Positions 1 to 7,100 of a stretch of 22,415 nt of DNA are shown here, piece by piece. The number at the start of each line of letters is the position of its first letter. The stretch's first letter is position 1. Made by a program: the position numbers and the translations under genes. The DNA is from a virus, in the IMG/VR virus record IMGVR_UViG_3300030060_007244, positions 1 to 22,415 of that record; one strand, given 5' to 3'. Below the pieces are notes generated by a model. It did not search any database and was not told where the DNA came from. It worked only from the letters and a program-made list of their open reading frames with translations.

Positions 1-2
1 CG

Positions 3-605
3 TTAAAACAATTGTCAAGAAAAAAACACGCAGAAAAAATAAAGCGTGATGTAATTGATTGGTCTAAGCATGTCTTAGAGCCGATGAACAAACATCTAGG
101 TTTTCCAGCATGTCCTTTTGCAGCAAAATGGAGAAAAGATGGTAAGCTTAGAATAGAAGTCAGACCTGATAAATCTAAGTATGAAAAGCATTTGACAAGC
201 CTTTTAAAAGACTGGAATAAAAAACAACATGATATAATAATATTTTGTGATCCTTACTTTGATCAATATAATGAGCAACAATTTCAAGAAAAAATAGATT
301 TTTATAATAAAACCTATAATAGACGTGACGTATATTTTATGGGATTTCACCCTAATAATCCTGCCACTGTAGAGGAACAAGAGTTTTTAGTTAATCCAAC
401 AGATGATACTTACCAATACGAGTCTGATTTAGCATACTCCATGATGCTAATACAAAAATTTAAACAGCTCTATGATGCAAGTTGCAAACTACATAAGATA
501 GGTTATTATAAGAAATGGCCAGCTGAGTATTACGACGAAGTCGTAAAAACTCGGCAAGATAAATACGAACAACTTTTTAAAAAGGAGAAAAAAAATGCCA
601 GGTAA
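3..605 (+). CDS. Unrecognised phage protein with CPFA motif, 5' end probably cut off by the window
   Basis: I do not recognise a function. The frame is open to the left edge. The first possible start is a TTG at position 12 with no visible ribosome binding site, so the gene probably begins outside the window. About 197 residues follow that TTG. The N-terminal part is basic and contains a GFPACPFAAKW segment near residues 30-40. A 'PxCPFA' segment of this kind recurs, as far as I remember, in hypothetical proteins of marine phages. The middle is rich in Tyr, Asp and Asn, and the C-terminal third is helical and charged. There is no signal peptide or membrane segment. The last 11 bases overlap the next small gene, whose ribosome binding site lies inside this one, so the two are probably translated together. 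The position just ahead of adaptor genes does not reveal a role. Confidence 0.7.
   Translation, partial: LKQLSRKKHAEKIKRDVIDWSKHVLEPMNKHLGFPACPFAAKWRKDGKLRIEVRPDKSKYEKHLTSLLKDWNKKQHDIIIFCDPYFDQYNEQQFQEKIDFYNKTYNRRDVYFMGFHPNNPATVEEQEFLVNPTDDTYQYESDLAYSMMLIQKFKQLYDASCKLHKIGYYKKWPAEYYDEVVKTRQDKYEQLFKKEKKNAR
582..587 (+). promoter_or_regulatory. Strong Shine-Dalgarno for the GGGKV micro-protein
   Basis: AAGGAG lies 7 bases before the ATG at 595. It supports translation of the 53-codon frame even though that gene is very short and overlaps the end of the upstream gene. Confidence 0.6.
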
Positions 606-756
606 GACAAAAAACGTAGTAGGAATGAAAATGCGTGGTGGCGGTAAAGTCAACAAGATGCGTGGTGGCGGTAAGGTTATGCCCATGATGAAGGGCGGCG
701 GAAAAGTCATGAAAAAAGGCAAGAAAAAATCTGTCGTCAAGAAAAAAAGAGGATAA
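595..756 (+). CDS. 53-aa Gly/Lys/Met repeat micro-protein (GGGKV repeats)
   Basis: This 53-residue frame starts at ATG 595 behind a strong AAGGAG and ends at TAA 754-756. The protein is extremely basic. It carries three copies of GGGKV at residues 15-19, 24-28 and 34-38. The first two sit in an MRGGGKV unit nine residues apart, and the third is MKGGGKV. The tail is a Lys/Arg cluster ending KKKRG. Acidic and aromatic residues are absent, so a stable globular fold is unlikely. Plausible roles are binding nucleic acid or an acidic virion protein, but this is inference. Similar tiny Lys/Gly/Met-repeat proteins occur in marine phages as hypotheticals, from memory. It lies between an unknown gene and the adaptor genes. 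The overlap and good ribosome binding site argue that it is real. Confidence 0.65.
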   Translation: MPGKTKNVVGMKMRGGGKVNKMRGGGKVMPMMKGGGKVMKKGKKKSVVKKKRG

Positions 757-761
757 TTTGA

Positions 762-1436
762 ATGACCACATCGGACACTACAACTTTTGATTTACAGATT
801 GATGAAGCAATTGAAGACGCGTATGAGCGATGTGGTTTTTCAGGAACAAGAACGGGTTATCAATTACGGTCTGCCAGAAGAAGTCTAAATCTTTTATTCT
901 CTGAGTGGGGCAACCGCGGAGTTCACATTTGGAAAGTAGCTAATCATACACAAAGTTTAACAGCAGGATCAACTGAGTATACTGCTCCTAGTGATGCTGC
1001 AGATGTCTTAGAGATGGTCTTCAGAAATAGTTCGAGTGTGGATACGTCGATGACAAAAATATCTCGTTCAGAGTATCAAGCCATACCTAACAAAACACAA
1101 CAGGGAACTCCCTCTCAATATTTTATTCAAAGAAATTTAGCTAATGTAAAAATTAATGTTTACCTTGCACCAGATACAACAGGCACAAGTCTTAATTATT
1201 ATTATATAAAACGAATTCAAGATGTTGGTGCTTACACAAATACTCCAGATGCACCTTTTAGGTTTTTACCTTGCATGGTTTCTGGTCTTGCTTATTTTCT
1301 TTCTCAAAAAGTTTCACCTGAAAGAACTCAAGGTTTAAAATTATACTATGAAGATGAACTACAAAGGGCATTGACTGAAGACAGTCAGTCCACTTCAGTT
1401 CACATTGTCCCTCAAAATTATTTTGTGAGTAGCTAA
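762..1436 (+). CDS. Head-tail adaptor-like protein (P22 gp4-like / head completion type)
   Basis: This 224-residue protein is probably a head-tail connector or adaptor that sits under the portal and links it to the tail. The N-terminal 60 residues are predicted helical and resemble P22 gp4-type proteins: a helical start, then a segment like ARRSLNLLFSEWGNRGVHIW, where this family typically has 'A..aLN.m...W...g..lW'. A beta-rich middle follows (AGSTEYTAPSDAADVLE, then SEYQAIPNKTQQGTPSQYF), and the C-terminal helix ends in a YYEDELQRAL segment. AGAGGA lies about 9 bases before the ATG. The stop overlaps the next start as TAATG. The second adaptor-like gene two genes downstream strengthens the assignment. 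The exact position in the connector is uncertain. Confidence 0.65.
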   Translation: MTTSDTTTFDLQIDEAIEDAYERCGFSGTRTGYQLRSARRSLNLLFSEWGNRGVHIWKVANHTQSLTAGSTEYTAPSDAADVLEMVFRNSSSVDTSMTKISRSEYQAIPNKTQQGTPSQYFIQRNLANVKINVYLAPDTTGTSLNYYYIKRIQDVGAYTNTPDAPFRFLPCMVSGLAYFLSQKVSPERTQGLKLYYEDELQRALTEDSQSTSVHIVPQNYFVSS

Positions 1437-1768
1437 TGGGCAACTTTGCTACAGGTGCTCGTGCTATAGCCTTATGTGATCGTTGTGGTCAGCAATATAG
1501 ATTTCATGAACTTAGACAAGAATGGAACGGACTAAAAACCTGTCCTTCTTGTTTTGAAACTAAACATCCACAATTAGATCCTCCTCATCACAGAGCAGAC
1601 GCACAAGCTCTTCCTTGGAGTAGGCCAGCTAGAATTGAACCGATGACAGTTTTTGTAGGGGCTCCTGGTGACTCTGCTTTTGAAGCAAATGGTATGCAAC
1701 CTGCTATTGAAATCAGAGAGTTGATTATGAGTTCAAGTGTTGGTAAAGTGACAGTGGTGATATCATGA
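1436..1768 (+). CDS. Small zinc-ribbon phage protein
   Basis: This 110-residue protein has two CxxC pairs, C14-DR-C17 and C36-PS-C39, separated by 18 residues: a treble-clef or zinc-ribbon-like metal site. A conserved-looking KHPQLDPP segment with an HH pair (residues 51-52) follows. The pattern 'CDRCG ... LRQE ... CPSCF ... HPQ' is familiar from short hypothetical proteins placed next to adaptor genes in many tailed phages; their function is not established. The second half is Pro- and Glu-rich and ends in a short beta-like strand. It starts at a TAATG junction with the upstream adaptor gene and overlaps the downstream one by ATGA, so the three are probably translationally coupled. A structural or assembly role is inferred from context only. 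Confidence 0.75.
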   Translation: MGNFATGARAIALCDRCGQQYRFHELRQEWNGLKTCPSCFETKHPQLDPPHHRADAQALPWSRPARIEPMTVFVGAPGDSAFEANGMQPAIEIRELIMSSSVGKVTVVIS

Positions 1769-2460
1769 ATTATTCTGAACTTTTAGACAATGTAAGAAAC
1801 TATACAGAGGTTACAAGCGATGTTTTAAGTAATTCTGTAATTAATGTTTTTATAACTAACATAGAAAATAAAATTGATAGGGCGGTTGATGGTGATTATC
1901 AAAGAAGATACGCAACATCAACTTTCGAGGCTAATAATTCTTTCTTAGATATATCTGCACCTGAGGGAGGATTTAGATTTGCAAGAGGTTTAGAGTTAGT
2001 TGAAACAGACGGCACAAGAACTTGGTTACAACAAGTTGATACAACCTTTATTGATGAGTATATTCCAGAGCGATCAACTACAGATACAAATTTTACAGGT
2101 AAGCCTAGATATTGGGCAAACTGGGATGCAACACAATTAGTGGTGGCTCCCACTCCTAATGCAGCTTACACTGTTGAAATGTGGTATCAGGAAACTCCTG
2201 AGAGATTAGGTAATGGCTCTGGGTCCACAAGCACAACAACTTTCATATCTAACAATGCTCCAGAAACACTTTTGTACGGAACTTTAGTGGAGGCATATTC
2301 ATACTTGAAAAATACACAGGATATGCAAATATACCAACAAATGTTTCAATCGTCTTTGAGCGAGTTTGCTCAAGAGCAGATGGGACGTAAACGTAGAGAT
2401 GAGTATGTAGACGGTGTCTTAAGACTCCCTCTTAAATCAGTAGACCCAGGAGGTAAATAA
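1765..2460 (+). CDS. Phage adaptor protein (SU10 adaptor-like)
   Basis: This 231-residue protein resembles the SU10-type phage adaptor family, which forms part of the neck between portal and nozzle in short-tailed phages. The N-terminal helices (NYSELLDNVRNYTEV and ITNIENKIDRAV) are typical of the family. The middle contains GKPRYWANWD, then VVAPTPNAAYTVEMWYQ, matching the recurring family pattern 'G.P.yya...d..i.l.PtPd..Yt.e..Y'. A helix-rich C-terminus follows with ETLLYGTLVEAYSYLK and a basic GRKRRDEY segment. The start overlaps the preceding zinc-ribbon gene by four bases (ATGA). The C-terminal codons contain the ribosome binding site of the next gene. Family recognition is from motif memory, not from a search. 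Confidence 0.7.
   Translation: MNYSELLDNVRNYTEVTSDVLSNSVINVFITNIENKIDRAVDGDYQRRYATSTFEANNSFLDISAPEGGFRFARGLELVETDGTRTWLQQVDTTFIDEYIPERSTTDTNFTGKPRYWANWDATQLVVAPTPNAAYTVEMWYQETPERLGNGSGSTSTTTFISNNAPETLLYGTLVEAYSYLKNTQDMQIYQQMFQSSLSEFAQEQMGRKRRDEYVDGVLRLPLKSVDPGGK
2449..2454 (+). promoter_or_regulatory. Strong Shine-Dalgarno inside the end of the adaptor gene
   Basis: GGAGGT lies 8 bases before the ATG at 2463 and is encoded by the last codons of the adaptor gene. It is among the strongest ribosome binding sites in the window, which suggests the downstream small structural protein is made in high amounts. Confidence 0.6.
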
Positions 2461-2462
2461 AA

Positions 2463-2906
2463 ATGACAATAAACCAAGCAGTCTGTGCTTCCTTTAAACA
2501 GGAGTTATTGGCAGGGGATCACGATATTGATAATGATACAATCAATCTTGCTCTCTACACAAGTTCAGCAACTTTAAACGGAAACACAACAGCGTTTTCA
2601 GCAACTAACGAAGTTGGAAACTCAGGAACATATGCAAGTGGTGGAGCAACTCTAACGAGTCCAACCATTGGCTTAACCAAAACAAGCGCAACAGCTTCAA
2701 CAGCTTTTGTAGATTTTGCAAACGTAAGTTTTACATCAGCAACTATTTCAGCTCAAGCAGCATTGATCTATAACAGATCATCAAGTAATACAAATGCAGC
2801 TATCGCAGTTTTAGATTTTGGTGCAGTAAAGACATCAACCAACGGTACATTTACAATCGCATTTCCAACTAATGATGCATCAAGTGCTATATTAAGATTA
2901 TCTTAA
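2463..2906 (+). CDS. Small Ser/Thr/Ala-rich phage structural protein
   Basis: This 147-residue protein belongs to a type common in tailed phages of environmental origin. It opens MTINQAVCASFKQELLAG, then ALYTSSATL, a Gly/Thr/Ser-rich beta region, VDFANVSFTSATI, AALIYNRSS and a closing AVLDFGAVKTS segment. The alternation of Thr/Ser with hydrophobic residues points to a beta-sandwich virion protein. Such proteins are usually listed as hypothetical or structural, and a head-decoration or tail role is possible. The strong upstream GGAGGT fits a high-copy product. Its stop codon lies inside a perfect 10-bp inverted repeat (2887-2911), which may influence the message between this gene and the next. 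Confidence 0.7.
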   Translation: MTINQAVCASFKQELLAGDHDIDNDTINLALYTSSATLNGNTTAFSATNEVGNSGTYASGGATLTSPTIGLTKTSATASTAFVDFANVSFTSATISAQAALIYNRSSSNTNAAIAVLDFGAVKTSTNGTFTIAFPTNDASSAILRLS

Positions 2907-2911
2907 TATAG
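2887..2911 (+). repeat. Perfect 10-bp inverted repeat (stem-loop) at gene junction
   Basis: CTATATTAAG (2887-2896), then a 5-base loop ATTAT, then CTTAATATAG (2902-2911). The two arms are exact reverse complements. The right arm contains the TAA stop of the upstream gene and touches the GAGGGG ribosome binding site of the next (2911-2916). No T-run follows, so it is not a standard intrinsic terminator. An RNA stability or translation-control hairpin is a reasonable guess. Confidence 0.6.
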
Positions 2912-2923
2912 AGGGGCCTTACC

Positions 2924-3910
2924 ATGGCAGATGCTTGGGGTGAAAATAATTGGGGCGAAGGTGCGTGGGGGCAACAAAGCTCAATTACAGTTACCTTATC
3001 AGGTGTCTCCTCTACATTTGCATTAGGTACCGAGTCAATTGTTGCTGATAGTCTAGTTACATTAGACTCATTACAAATAACTTCAGCTGCAGGAACAGCC
3101 GTAGCTGAACAAGAATCCATATTCACCTTTACTGGTGTTTCATCTCAATTTAATTTAGGTGCTCCAAGCATAGAAGAGGGTGCAGGTGTTACTCTTGCAA
3201 GTTTATCTATGGCATTTACTGCAGGGGACGAAACAGCGTCTGGAACAGTTGATGCTGGTTGGGGTAGATCTACATGGGGATCTTTTGCATGGAATGAGAA
3301 TATAACACAAGAAGTTAGTGTTACAGGCGTTGCAATGTCAACGTCTCTTGGGACGACAACACAATCAGTTGGTACGGGTGTAATTGTATCTGCAACAGGT
3401 CTAAGCATGACAAGTGCCTTAGGCACGACATCTCAAACAGGAACAGCATTACAAACACTTGACAGTTTAACGATAGGTGCAGCTTTATCTGGTGCTTCAG
3501 GTATTACCGGTGAAGGTAATATTGGAGTTATAGCTCCATCTGACCAACTCGATTTTAGCATCGGCTCAGTAACAATTGACATCTTTACACAAGTAGATGC
3601 TCCTTCTGTTGCAATGACAACAGCCGCTGGTACATTAGTTGCAGAAGCAGATGCATTAGTAACCCTTGGTAGTTTATCTAGTAGCTTCTCATTAGGCACA
3701 GAGACAGTAGAAGTAGGCACAGGAGTAATAGTTTCTGTATCTACAGTAGCTTTATCTTTTGCTACAGGCACAGAAACAGCGACAGGTGGAGCGATAGTTG
3801 ACATTACAGGATTAAGTATGACTACTGCTTTAGGTGATCCATTTAGCACCCCTTGGGCAAACGTAGTAACTGGAGCAACTAATACATGGACAGAAGTAAA
3901 CGCAGCATAA
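2924..3910 (+). CDS. Repetitive beta-rich structural protein with WGxxx triplets
   Basis: This 328-residue protein is very low in Lys and Arg and rich in Ser, Thr, Ala, Gly and Val. It contains about ten loose repeats of 20-30 residues, each built like 'v.l.glsm...lGT'; examples are GVSSTFALGTES, GLSMTSALGTTS, LSSSFSLGTETV and GLSMTTALGD. Two tryptophan clusters have strict five-residue spacing: W5, W10, W15 at the N-terminus and W113, W118, W123 inside. Each is of the form WGxxxWGxxxW. The same triplet recurs in the nozzle protein (W192, W197, W202). A virion role such as a fibre or tail-associated repeat protein is likely from composition and neighbours. I know of no defined function. GAGGGG lies 7 bases before the ATG. 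Confidence 0.75.
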   Translation: MADAWGENNWGEGAWGQQSSITVTLSGVSSTFALGTESIVADSLVTLDSLQITSAAGTAVAEQESIFTFTGVSSQFNLGAPSIEEGAGVTLASLSMAFTAGDETASGTVDAGWGRSTWGSFAWNENITQEVSVTGVAMSTSLGTTTQSVGTGVIVSATGLSMTSALGTTSQTGTALQTLDSLTIGAALSGASGITGEGNIGVIAPSDQLDFSIGSVTIDIFTQVDAPSVAMTTAAGTLVAEADALVTLGSLSSSFSLGTETVEVGTGVIVSVSTVALSFATGTETATGGAIVDITGLSMTTALGDPFSTPWANVVTGATNTWTEVNAA

Positions 3911-3916
3911 AAAGTG

Positions 3917-3944
3917 TTGCTTGGATAATAAAAAAAGATATATT
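3917..3944 (+). promoter_or_regulatory. Possible sigma70-type promoter ahead of the tail fibre gene
   Basis: The 50-base gap before the collar gene, the largest in the window, holds TTGCTT (3917-3922), a 16-base spacer and TATATT (3939-3944). The -10 matches TATAAT at five of six positions. The -35 matches TTGACA at only three. In such AT-rich DNA this could arise by chance. AGAGAGG (3947-3953) then serves as a ribosome binding site for the ATG at 3961. Confidence 0.3.
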
Positions 3945-3960
3945 TTAGAGAGGTATAAAC

Positions 3961-5028
3961 ATGTCAAGCACATATTCAGATAGACTTAAATTAGAACTCA
4001 TGGCAACTGGCGCAAATGCCAATACATGGGGCACAAATACCAATAATAATTTAGAAGTTTTAGATGCCTTTGCGGCAGGATATTTATCTAAATCTGTAGC
4101 GGGATCTGCAAACATTACTCTAACGACAGCTAATGCTTCAGACACTGCTGAATCTTCAAACAAAGTTATTGAACTTACAGGTGCTCTGACAGGTGACATT
4201 GTTGTTTTCATACCGGCTGTCGAAAGTGAATATTTATTTTTTAACAATACAACAGGTTCTCAAACTTTAACTATAGCAGCCACAGGGCATACAGCTAACG
4301 GTGCGTTAGCTACTCAAGGTGCATATTCAAGAGTTTATTGTGATGGTTCTTCAGACATGAATGTTGAAGTATCAACTTCCTTATTAGGAACTACTACTTT
4401 TAAAGATACTGTTACTGCTGGTGGTGGTAACATTATTCTTAGAACTAATGGTGCGGTGTCTGCTACAACCTATACAGGTAGTGGTGCTAATCTTACTGAC
4501 ATTGAGGCTTTTCCCTCTGGAACAAAACAACTTTTTTATCAAGCTTCTGCACCAACTGGTTGGACACAAGACACAACTGCTGCATTAGGTAACGCTGCCT
4601 TAAGAGTTGTTGTTGGTACAGGTGGAGGCACAGGCGGTGCTGATACTTTTCAAACAGTTTTTTCAGATTCAAAAACTACAGAATCAAAAAGTTTACCCGT
4701 CACAGGAAGTTTAAGCGGTACGGTTGGATCTACAACTTTGACAACACCACAAATTCCAAGTCACAATCACGCAATAAATAAAACTGCTACTCAAGGACAA
4801 AACCCCGCACCTCTAAGATCTTTCCAGCCTGGTGCATTTCTGTCAAGAAGAGCTGAACCTACTAATCCAGGTTTTTCCACTGAAGCTTTCCCAAACACAG
4901 GTGGTGGCGGTTCTCACACTCACCCATTTACAGGAAGTTTAAGTAGTGCAACTACCGCATCCTCAAGCTTTGCAGTCCCATCAATGGACGTAAAACATGC
5001 AAACGTCATCATAGCTGCTAAAGACTAG
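3961..5028 (+). CDS. Tail fibre / collar-type receptor-binding protein
   Basis: This 355-residue protein probably forms the fibre that contacts the host. The N-terminus (TYSDRLKLELMATGANANTW followed by GTNTNNNLEVLD) resembles the attachment domain of many phage fibres, where 'LkLel...G...gtWG...N.NL' recurs. A beta-rich shaft follows. From about residue 184 the segment FPSGTKQLFYQASAPTGWTQ and ALRVVVGTGGGTGG is the classic entry to a phage tail-collar domain. SHNH (H268, H270) and SHTH (H319, H321), with GGGG between them, match the metal-binding HxH pairs of T4 gp12-type collar domains, which bind a metal ion on the trimer axis. The stop overlaps the next GTG start (TAGTG). Its neighbours, the glycosyltransferase and oxygenase genes, make it a candidate substrate for modification; that is inference. 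Confidence 0.8.
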   Translation: MSSTYSDRLKLELMATGANANTWGTNTNNNLEVLDAFAAGYLSKSVAGSANITLTTANASDTAESSNKVIELTGALTGDIVVFIPAVESEYLFFNNTTGSQTLTIAATGHTANGALATQGAYSRVYCDGSSDMNVEVSTSLLGTTTFKDTVTAGGGNIILRTNGAVSATTYTGSGANLTDIEAFPSGTKQLFYQASAPTGWTQDTTAALGNAALRVVVGTGGGTGGADTFQTVFSDSKTTESKSLPVTGSLSGTVGSTTLTTPQIPSHNHAINKTATQGQNPAPLRSFQPGAFLSRRAEPTNPGFSTEAFPNTGGGGSHTHPFTGSLSSATTASSSFAVPSMDVKHANVIIAAKD

Positions 5029-5510
5029 TGCCAATATTTGACCCAGATGGGACTTGTCCTCTTCTTAAAAAGAAGTGTATAAAACATCGGTGCATATGGT
5101 ATAATATGCTTCAGGGTAAACACCCTCAAACAGGGTTAGATGTACAGGAATGGGGCTGTTCTATAGCATGGTTACCCTTACTTTTAGTAGAAAATTCAGG
5201 AAAAATATCCCAGACAACAGCAGCAACTGAAAGTTTTAGAAACGAAATGGTTCAATCGAATAATATAATGACAAAAGTTTTAGCACAAAGTGGAGATGCA
5301 CAAAAAGCGATGGCCACGGCAGGATCTATTTTTGAATTAATAGGCGATCATCAAAAAGCAATTGATACTAATGATCCTAATTATGAGGATAAAACTATTT
5401 TACAACTAAGCAATAATAAGGTAAAAGTTAAGAAGAAGCCTAAAAAGGCTATGACTAAAAAGGTGAAAAAAAATGGCAACAACCGTAAACAACACAACAG
5501 TTCAAAGTAG
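5028..5510 (+). CDS. Cys-containing phage protein with Lys-rich tail, unknown function
   Basis: This 160-residue protein starts at GTG overlapping the stop of the fibre gene by one base. The N-terminal 45 residues contain four cysteines (C10, C17, C22, C44) with two His and aromatic residues nearby (CPLLKKKCIKHRC and EWGCSIAWLP). This could be a zinc or iron-sulphur site, though I cannot identify the metal. The order 'CPLLK..CIKH.C.WY ... P.TG ... W.CSIA..P.LL.E' is familiar from uncharacterised marine phage proteins. The middle is helical, and the last 30 residues are a Lys-rich tail. The tail's final 38 bases overlap the start of the next gene, which has its own AGGTGA. The position after the fibre suggests a tail-related role, with low certainty. 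Confidence 0.7.
   Translation: MPIFDPDGTCPLLKKKCIKHRCIWYNMLQGKHPQTGLDVQEWGCSIAWLPLLLVENSGKISQTTAATESFRNEMVQSNNIMTKVLAQSGDAQKAMATAGSIFELIGDHQKAIDTNDPNYEDKTILQLSNNKVKVKKKPKKAMTKKVKKNGNNRKQHNSSK
5461..5466 (+). promoter_or_regulatory. Shine-Dalgarno supporting the overlapping start at 5473
   Basis: AGGTGA lies 6 bases before the ATG at 5473, inside the Lys-tail codons of the upstream gene. It supports the unusually long 38-base overlap between the two genes. Confidence 0.5.
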
Positions 5511-5925
5511 AATTACAATACTTTTTGATGCTGATGGTCCCTTAACAGGTGATGGACCAGCAAAAGGCACCGGAAACACTCAATCAGATATATATTTAGA
5601 TGACAATATTCAATTAAATATCAGATCTCATACAGAGATCGATTCTAATATTCATGCCTTACAATGGGATGCCACAACAAACACTGGACAGATAGAGTTT
5701 ACAGACACAAGAGACAATGAGTCTATATCCTCATTTCCTCAGTGGGCTACAAATGTAGTGATTAGAGCTGAAGCTCAAAATACTTGGCAAAGCACTTATG
5801 ATTCTACATATGAAGGTCATTCAGATGCTGGAGCAGAAGATGATTCTGCAGCAGTGACAGCCGCAACTACGGCTGCCAACACAGCGAGAACAGATTATCT
5901 TGCTGCACACAGTATAACTTACTAA
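5473..5925 (+). CDS. Small acidic phage protein, unknown, probably tail-associated
   Basis: This 150-residue protein is acidic and rich in Thr, Asp and Ala. It contains TILFDADGPLTGDGPAKGTG near the N-terminus, a central ALQWDATTNTGQIEF, a conserved-looking FPQWATNVVIRAEAQNTW, and a helical Ala/Thr C-terminus ending AAHSITY. No catalytic motif is visible. The start at 5473 is chosen because an AGGTGA precedes it, although it overlaps the upstream gene by 38 bases. It is the last gene before the AT-rich enzyme island, and its own composition is like the structural genes. A chaperone or accessory role for the fibre is possible by position only. Confidence 0.65.
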   Translation: MATTVNNTTVQSRITILFDADGPLTGDGPAKGTGNTQSDIYLDDNIQLNIRSHTEIDSNIHALQWDATTNTGQIEFTDTRDNESISSFPQWATNVVIRAEAQNTWQSTYDSTYEGHSDAGAEDDSAAVTAATTAANTARTDYLAAHSITY

Positions 5926-5945
5926 GTTTTCTGTGAAGAAATAAT

Positions 5946-6494
5946 ATGCGAGAATATATACTAGAAGTAAAAAAATTAATTCCCGAAAAATACTGTCAAA
6001 AAATTATTTCTTATTTTGATTATAATTTAATAGATGCACAAACAACAGGGCTCGGTTTAGCCAAAGATGTAAGAAATTGTAAAAGTAGGAATGTTATGAG
6101 ACCAGAAACTTTTGGTGAAAGGATATGCTCTAATTTTATTCAAACAAAATTATTAGAATGCGTTGATTATTATAAAGATAAATACTCACATTTCAATTCT
6201 AACAAAATAACATCATGTGAACTACTTAAATACCAGCATAATAAATATAAAACAGGATATCAATATCACGTAGATATGGGATACAAAGTTTCCGATCGAC
6301 ACGTATCGATATCCATATGCTTAAACAACGATTTTGTAGGTGGTGAATTTAAATTTGATTTGCCGGAAGGCGAAATACAAATGCCACAAAATGTAGGAGA
6401 TGCAATAATTTTTCCTTCAAACTTTATGTTTCCACATCAAGTAAATCAAATAACAAAGGGCACTAGATATGCTTTAGTAGCATGGATAATATAA
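5946..6494 (+). CDS. 2-oxoglutarate/Fe(II) oxygenase (prolyl-4-hydroxylase-like)
   Basis: This 182-residue protein is a compact double-stranded beta-helix oxygenase that would use Fe(II), O2 and 2-oxoglutarate to hydroxylate a substrate. The iron triad is visible as H108-V-D110 (YHVDMG) and distal H164 (FPHQV). R174 (GTRYALVAW) is placed to bind the 2-oxoglutarate carboxylate. The stretch between them has the standard pattern: SISICLNN, VGGEFKF, GDAIIFPS. This is the clearest oxygenase of the window and resembles PKHD-type hydroxylases. The substrate is unknown; protein prolyl or lysyl, sugar or lipid are all possible. It opens the AT-rich enzyme island after a 20-base gap with no clear ribosome binding site. 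Its stop overlaps the next start as TAATG. Confidence 0.88.
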   Translation: MREYILEVKKLIPEKYCQKIISYFDYNLIDAQTTGLGLAKDVRNCKSRNVMRPETFGERICSNFIQTKLLECVDYYKDKYSHFNSNKITSCELLKYQHNKYKTGYQYHVDMGYKVSDRHVSISICLNNDFVGGEFKFDLPEGEIQMPQNVGDAIIFPSNFMFPHQVNQITKGTRYALVAWII

Positions 6495-7099
6495 TGAAAC
6501 CTATTTTTATTAAAGAATTTTTACCTAAAGAAATCTTAACTGTTGTTCATAATTATTGTTTGTTAAAATATCAAAATCCTCAATTTTTGAATAATGATTC
6601 TCAAAGTAACTCTTTCATATCACACCATAATGATTATTTAATGGAATCATTAATGGATCTAAGCACCCCTGTTGTAGAAAAAAATGTACAAAAAAAATTA
6701 TTTCCGACTTATTCTTTTTTTAGAATTTATGATCGACTGTCTGACTTACCAGTGCATACAGATAGACCCGCTTGTGAATACACAGTTGCTTTAAGTTTGG
6801 GGTCTGACCCTGTTGAAAAGCCTTATGAAATATTTGTAGGTGAAGCGGACGACACATCTGATTATAAATATTATGATAATTCTAGAAAAAAATTTAACAG
6901 ATATCGAATCGATTATAAATTTCCCATGGTTCCTAACAATGCAATAATTTTTAAAGGCATGGAAAAAATACATTGGAGAGAATATTGTGAGCATGATTAT
7001 TTTATGACCGTTTTCTTACATTATGTCGATCAAGAGGGCGATTATAAAGATCATAAATTTGATAAGAGAGATCGCATAGGTACTAATTTAAAAGATTAA
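6494..7099 (+). CDS. 2-oxoglutarate/Fe(II) oxygenase-like protein
   Basis: This 201-residue protein starts at the ATG at 6494, which overlaps the upstream stop as TAATG. An in-frame ATG at 6482 would add four residues but overlap more, and I prefer the later start. The HxD motif is H88-T-D90 in LPVHTDRPACEYTVALSL, and the distal His is H160 in KIHWREY. A following MTVFLHYVDQEGDY segment and KFDKRDR end match a phage oxygenase type in which 'HWR ... HYVD..G' recurs. The usual Arg ten residues after the distal His is not obvious, so the cosubstrate-binding residue may differ. It probably acts with the adjacent oxygenase and glycosyltransferase; the substrate is unknown. Confidence 0.7.
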   Translation: MKPIFIKEFLPKEILTVVHNYCLLKYQNPQFLNNDSQSNSFISHHNDYLMESLMDLSTPVVEKNVQKKLFPTYSFFRIYDRLSDLPVHTDRPACEYTVALSLGSDPVEKPYEIFVGEADDTSDYKYYDNSRKKFNRYRIDYKFPMVPNNAIIFKGMEKIHWREYCEHDYFMTVFLHYVDQEGDYKDHKFDKRDRIGTNLKD

Positions 7100-7100
7100 T

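Noticed and set aside
489-771. Minus-strand frames rich in Phe and Pro opposite the GGGKV gene
   Set aside because: They reflect the reverse of Lys/Gly codons. The plus-strand frame has a strong ribosome binding site and the expected gene spacing.
3145-3849. Two long minus-strand open frames opposite the repeat protein (3145-3426 and 3433-3849)
   Set aside because: They are shadows of the repetitive Thr/Ser/Val codons of the plus-strand gene. They lack ribosome binding sites and recognisable protein features, and no other gene uses this strand.
6482-6494. Upstream ATG at 6482 as the start of the second oxygenase
   Set aside because: The ATG at 6494 gives the TAATG junction used by most genes here, and the four extra residues add nothing recognisable.
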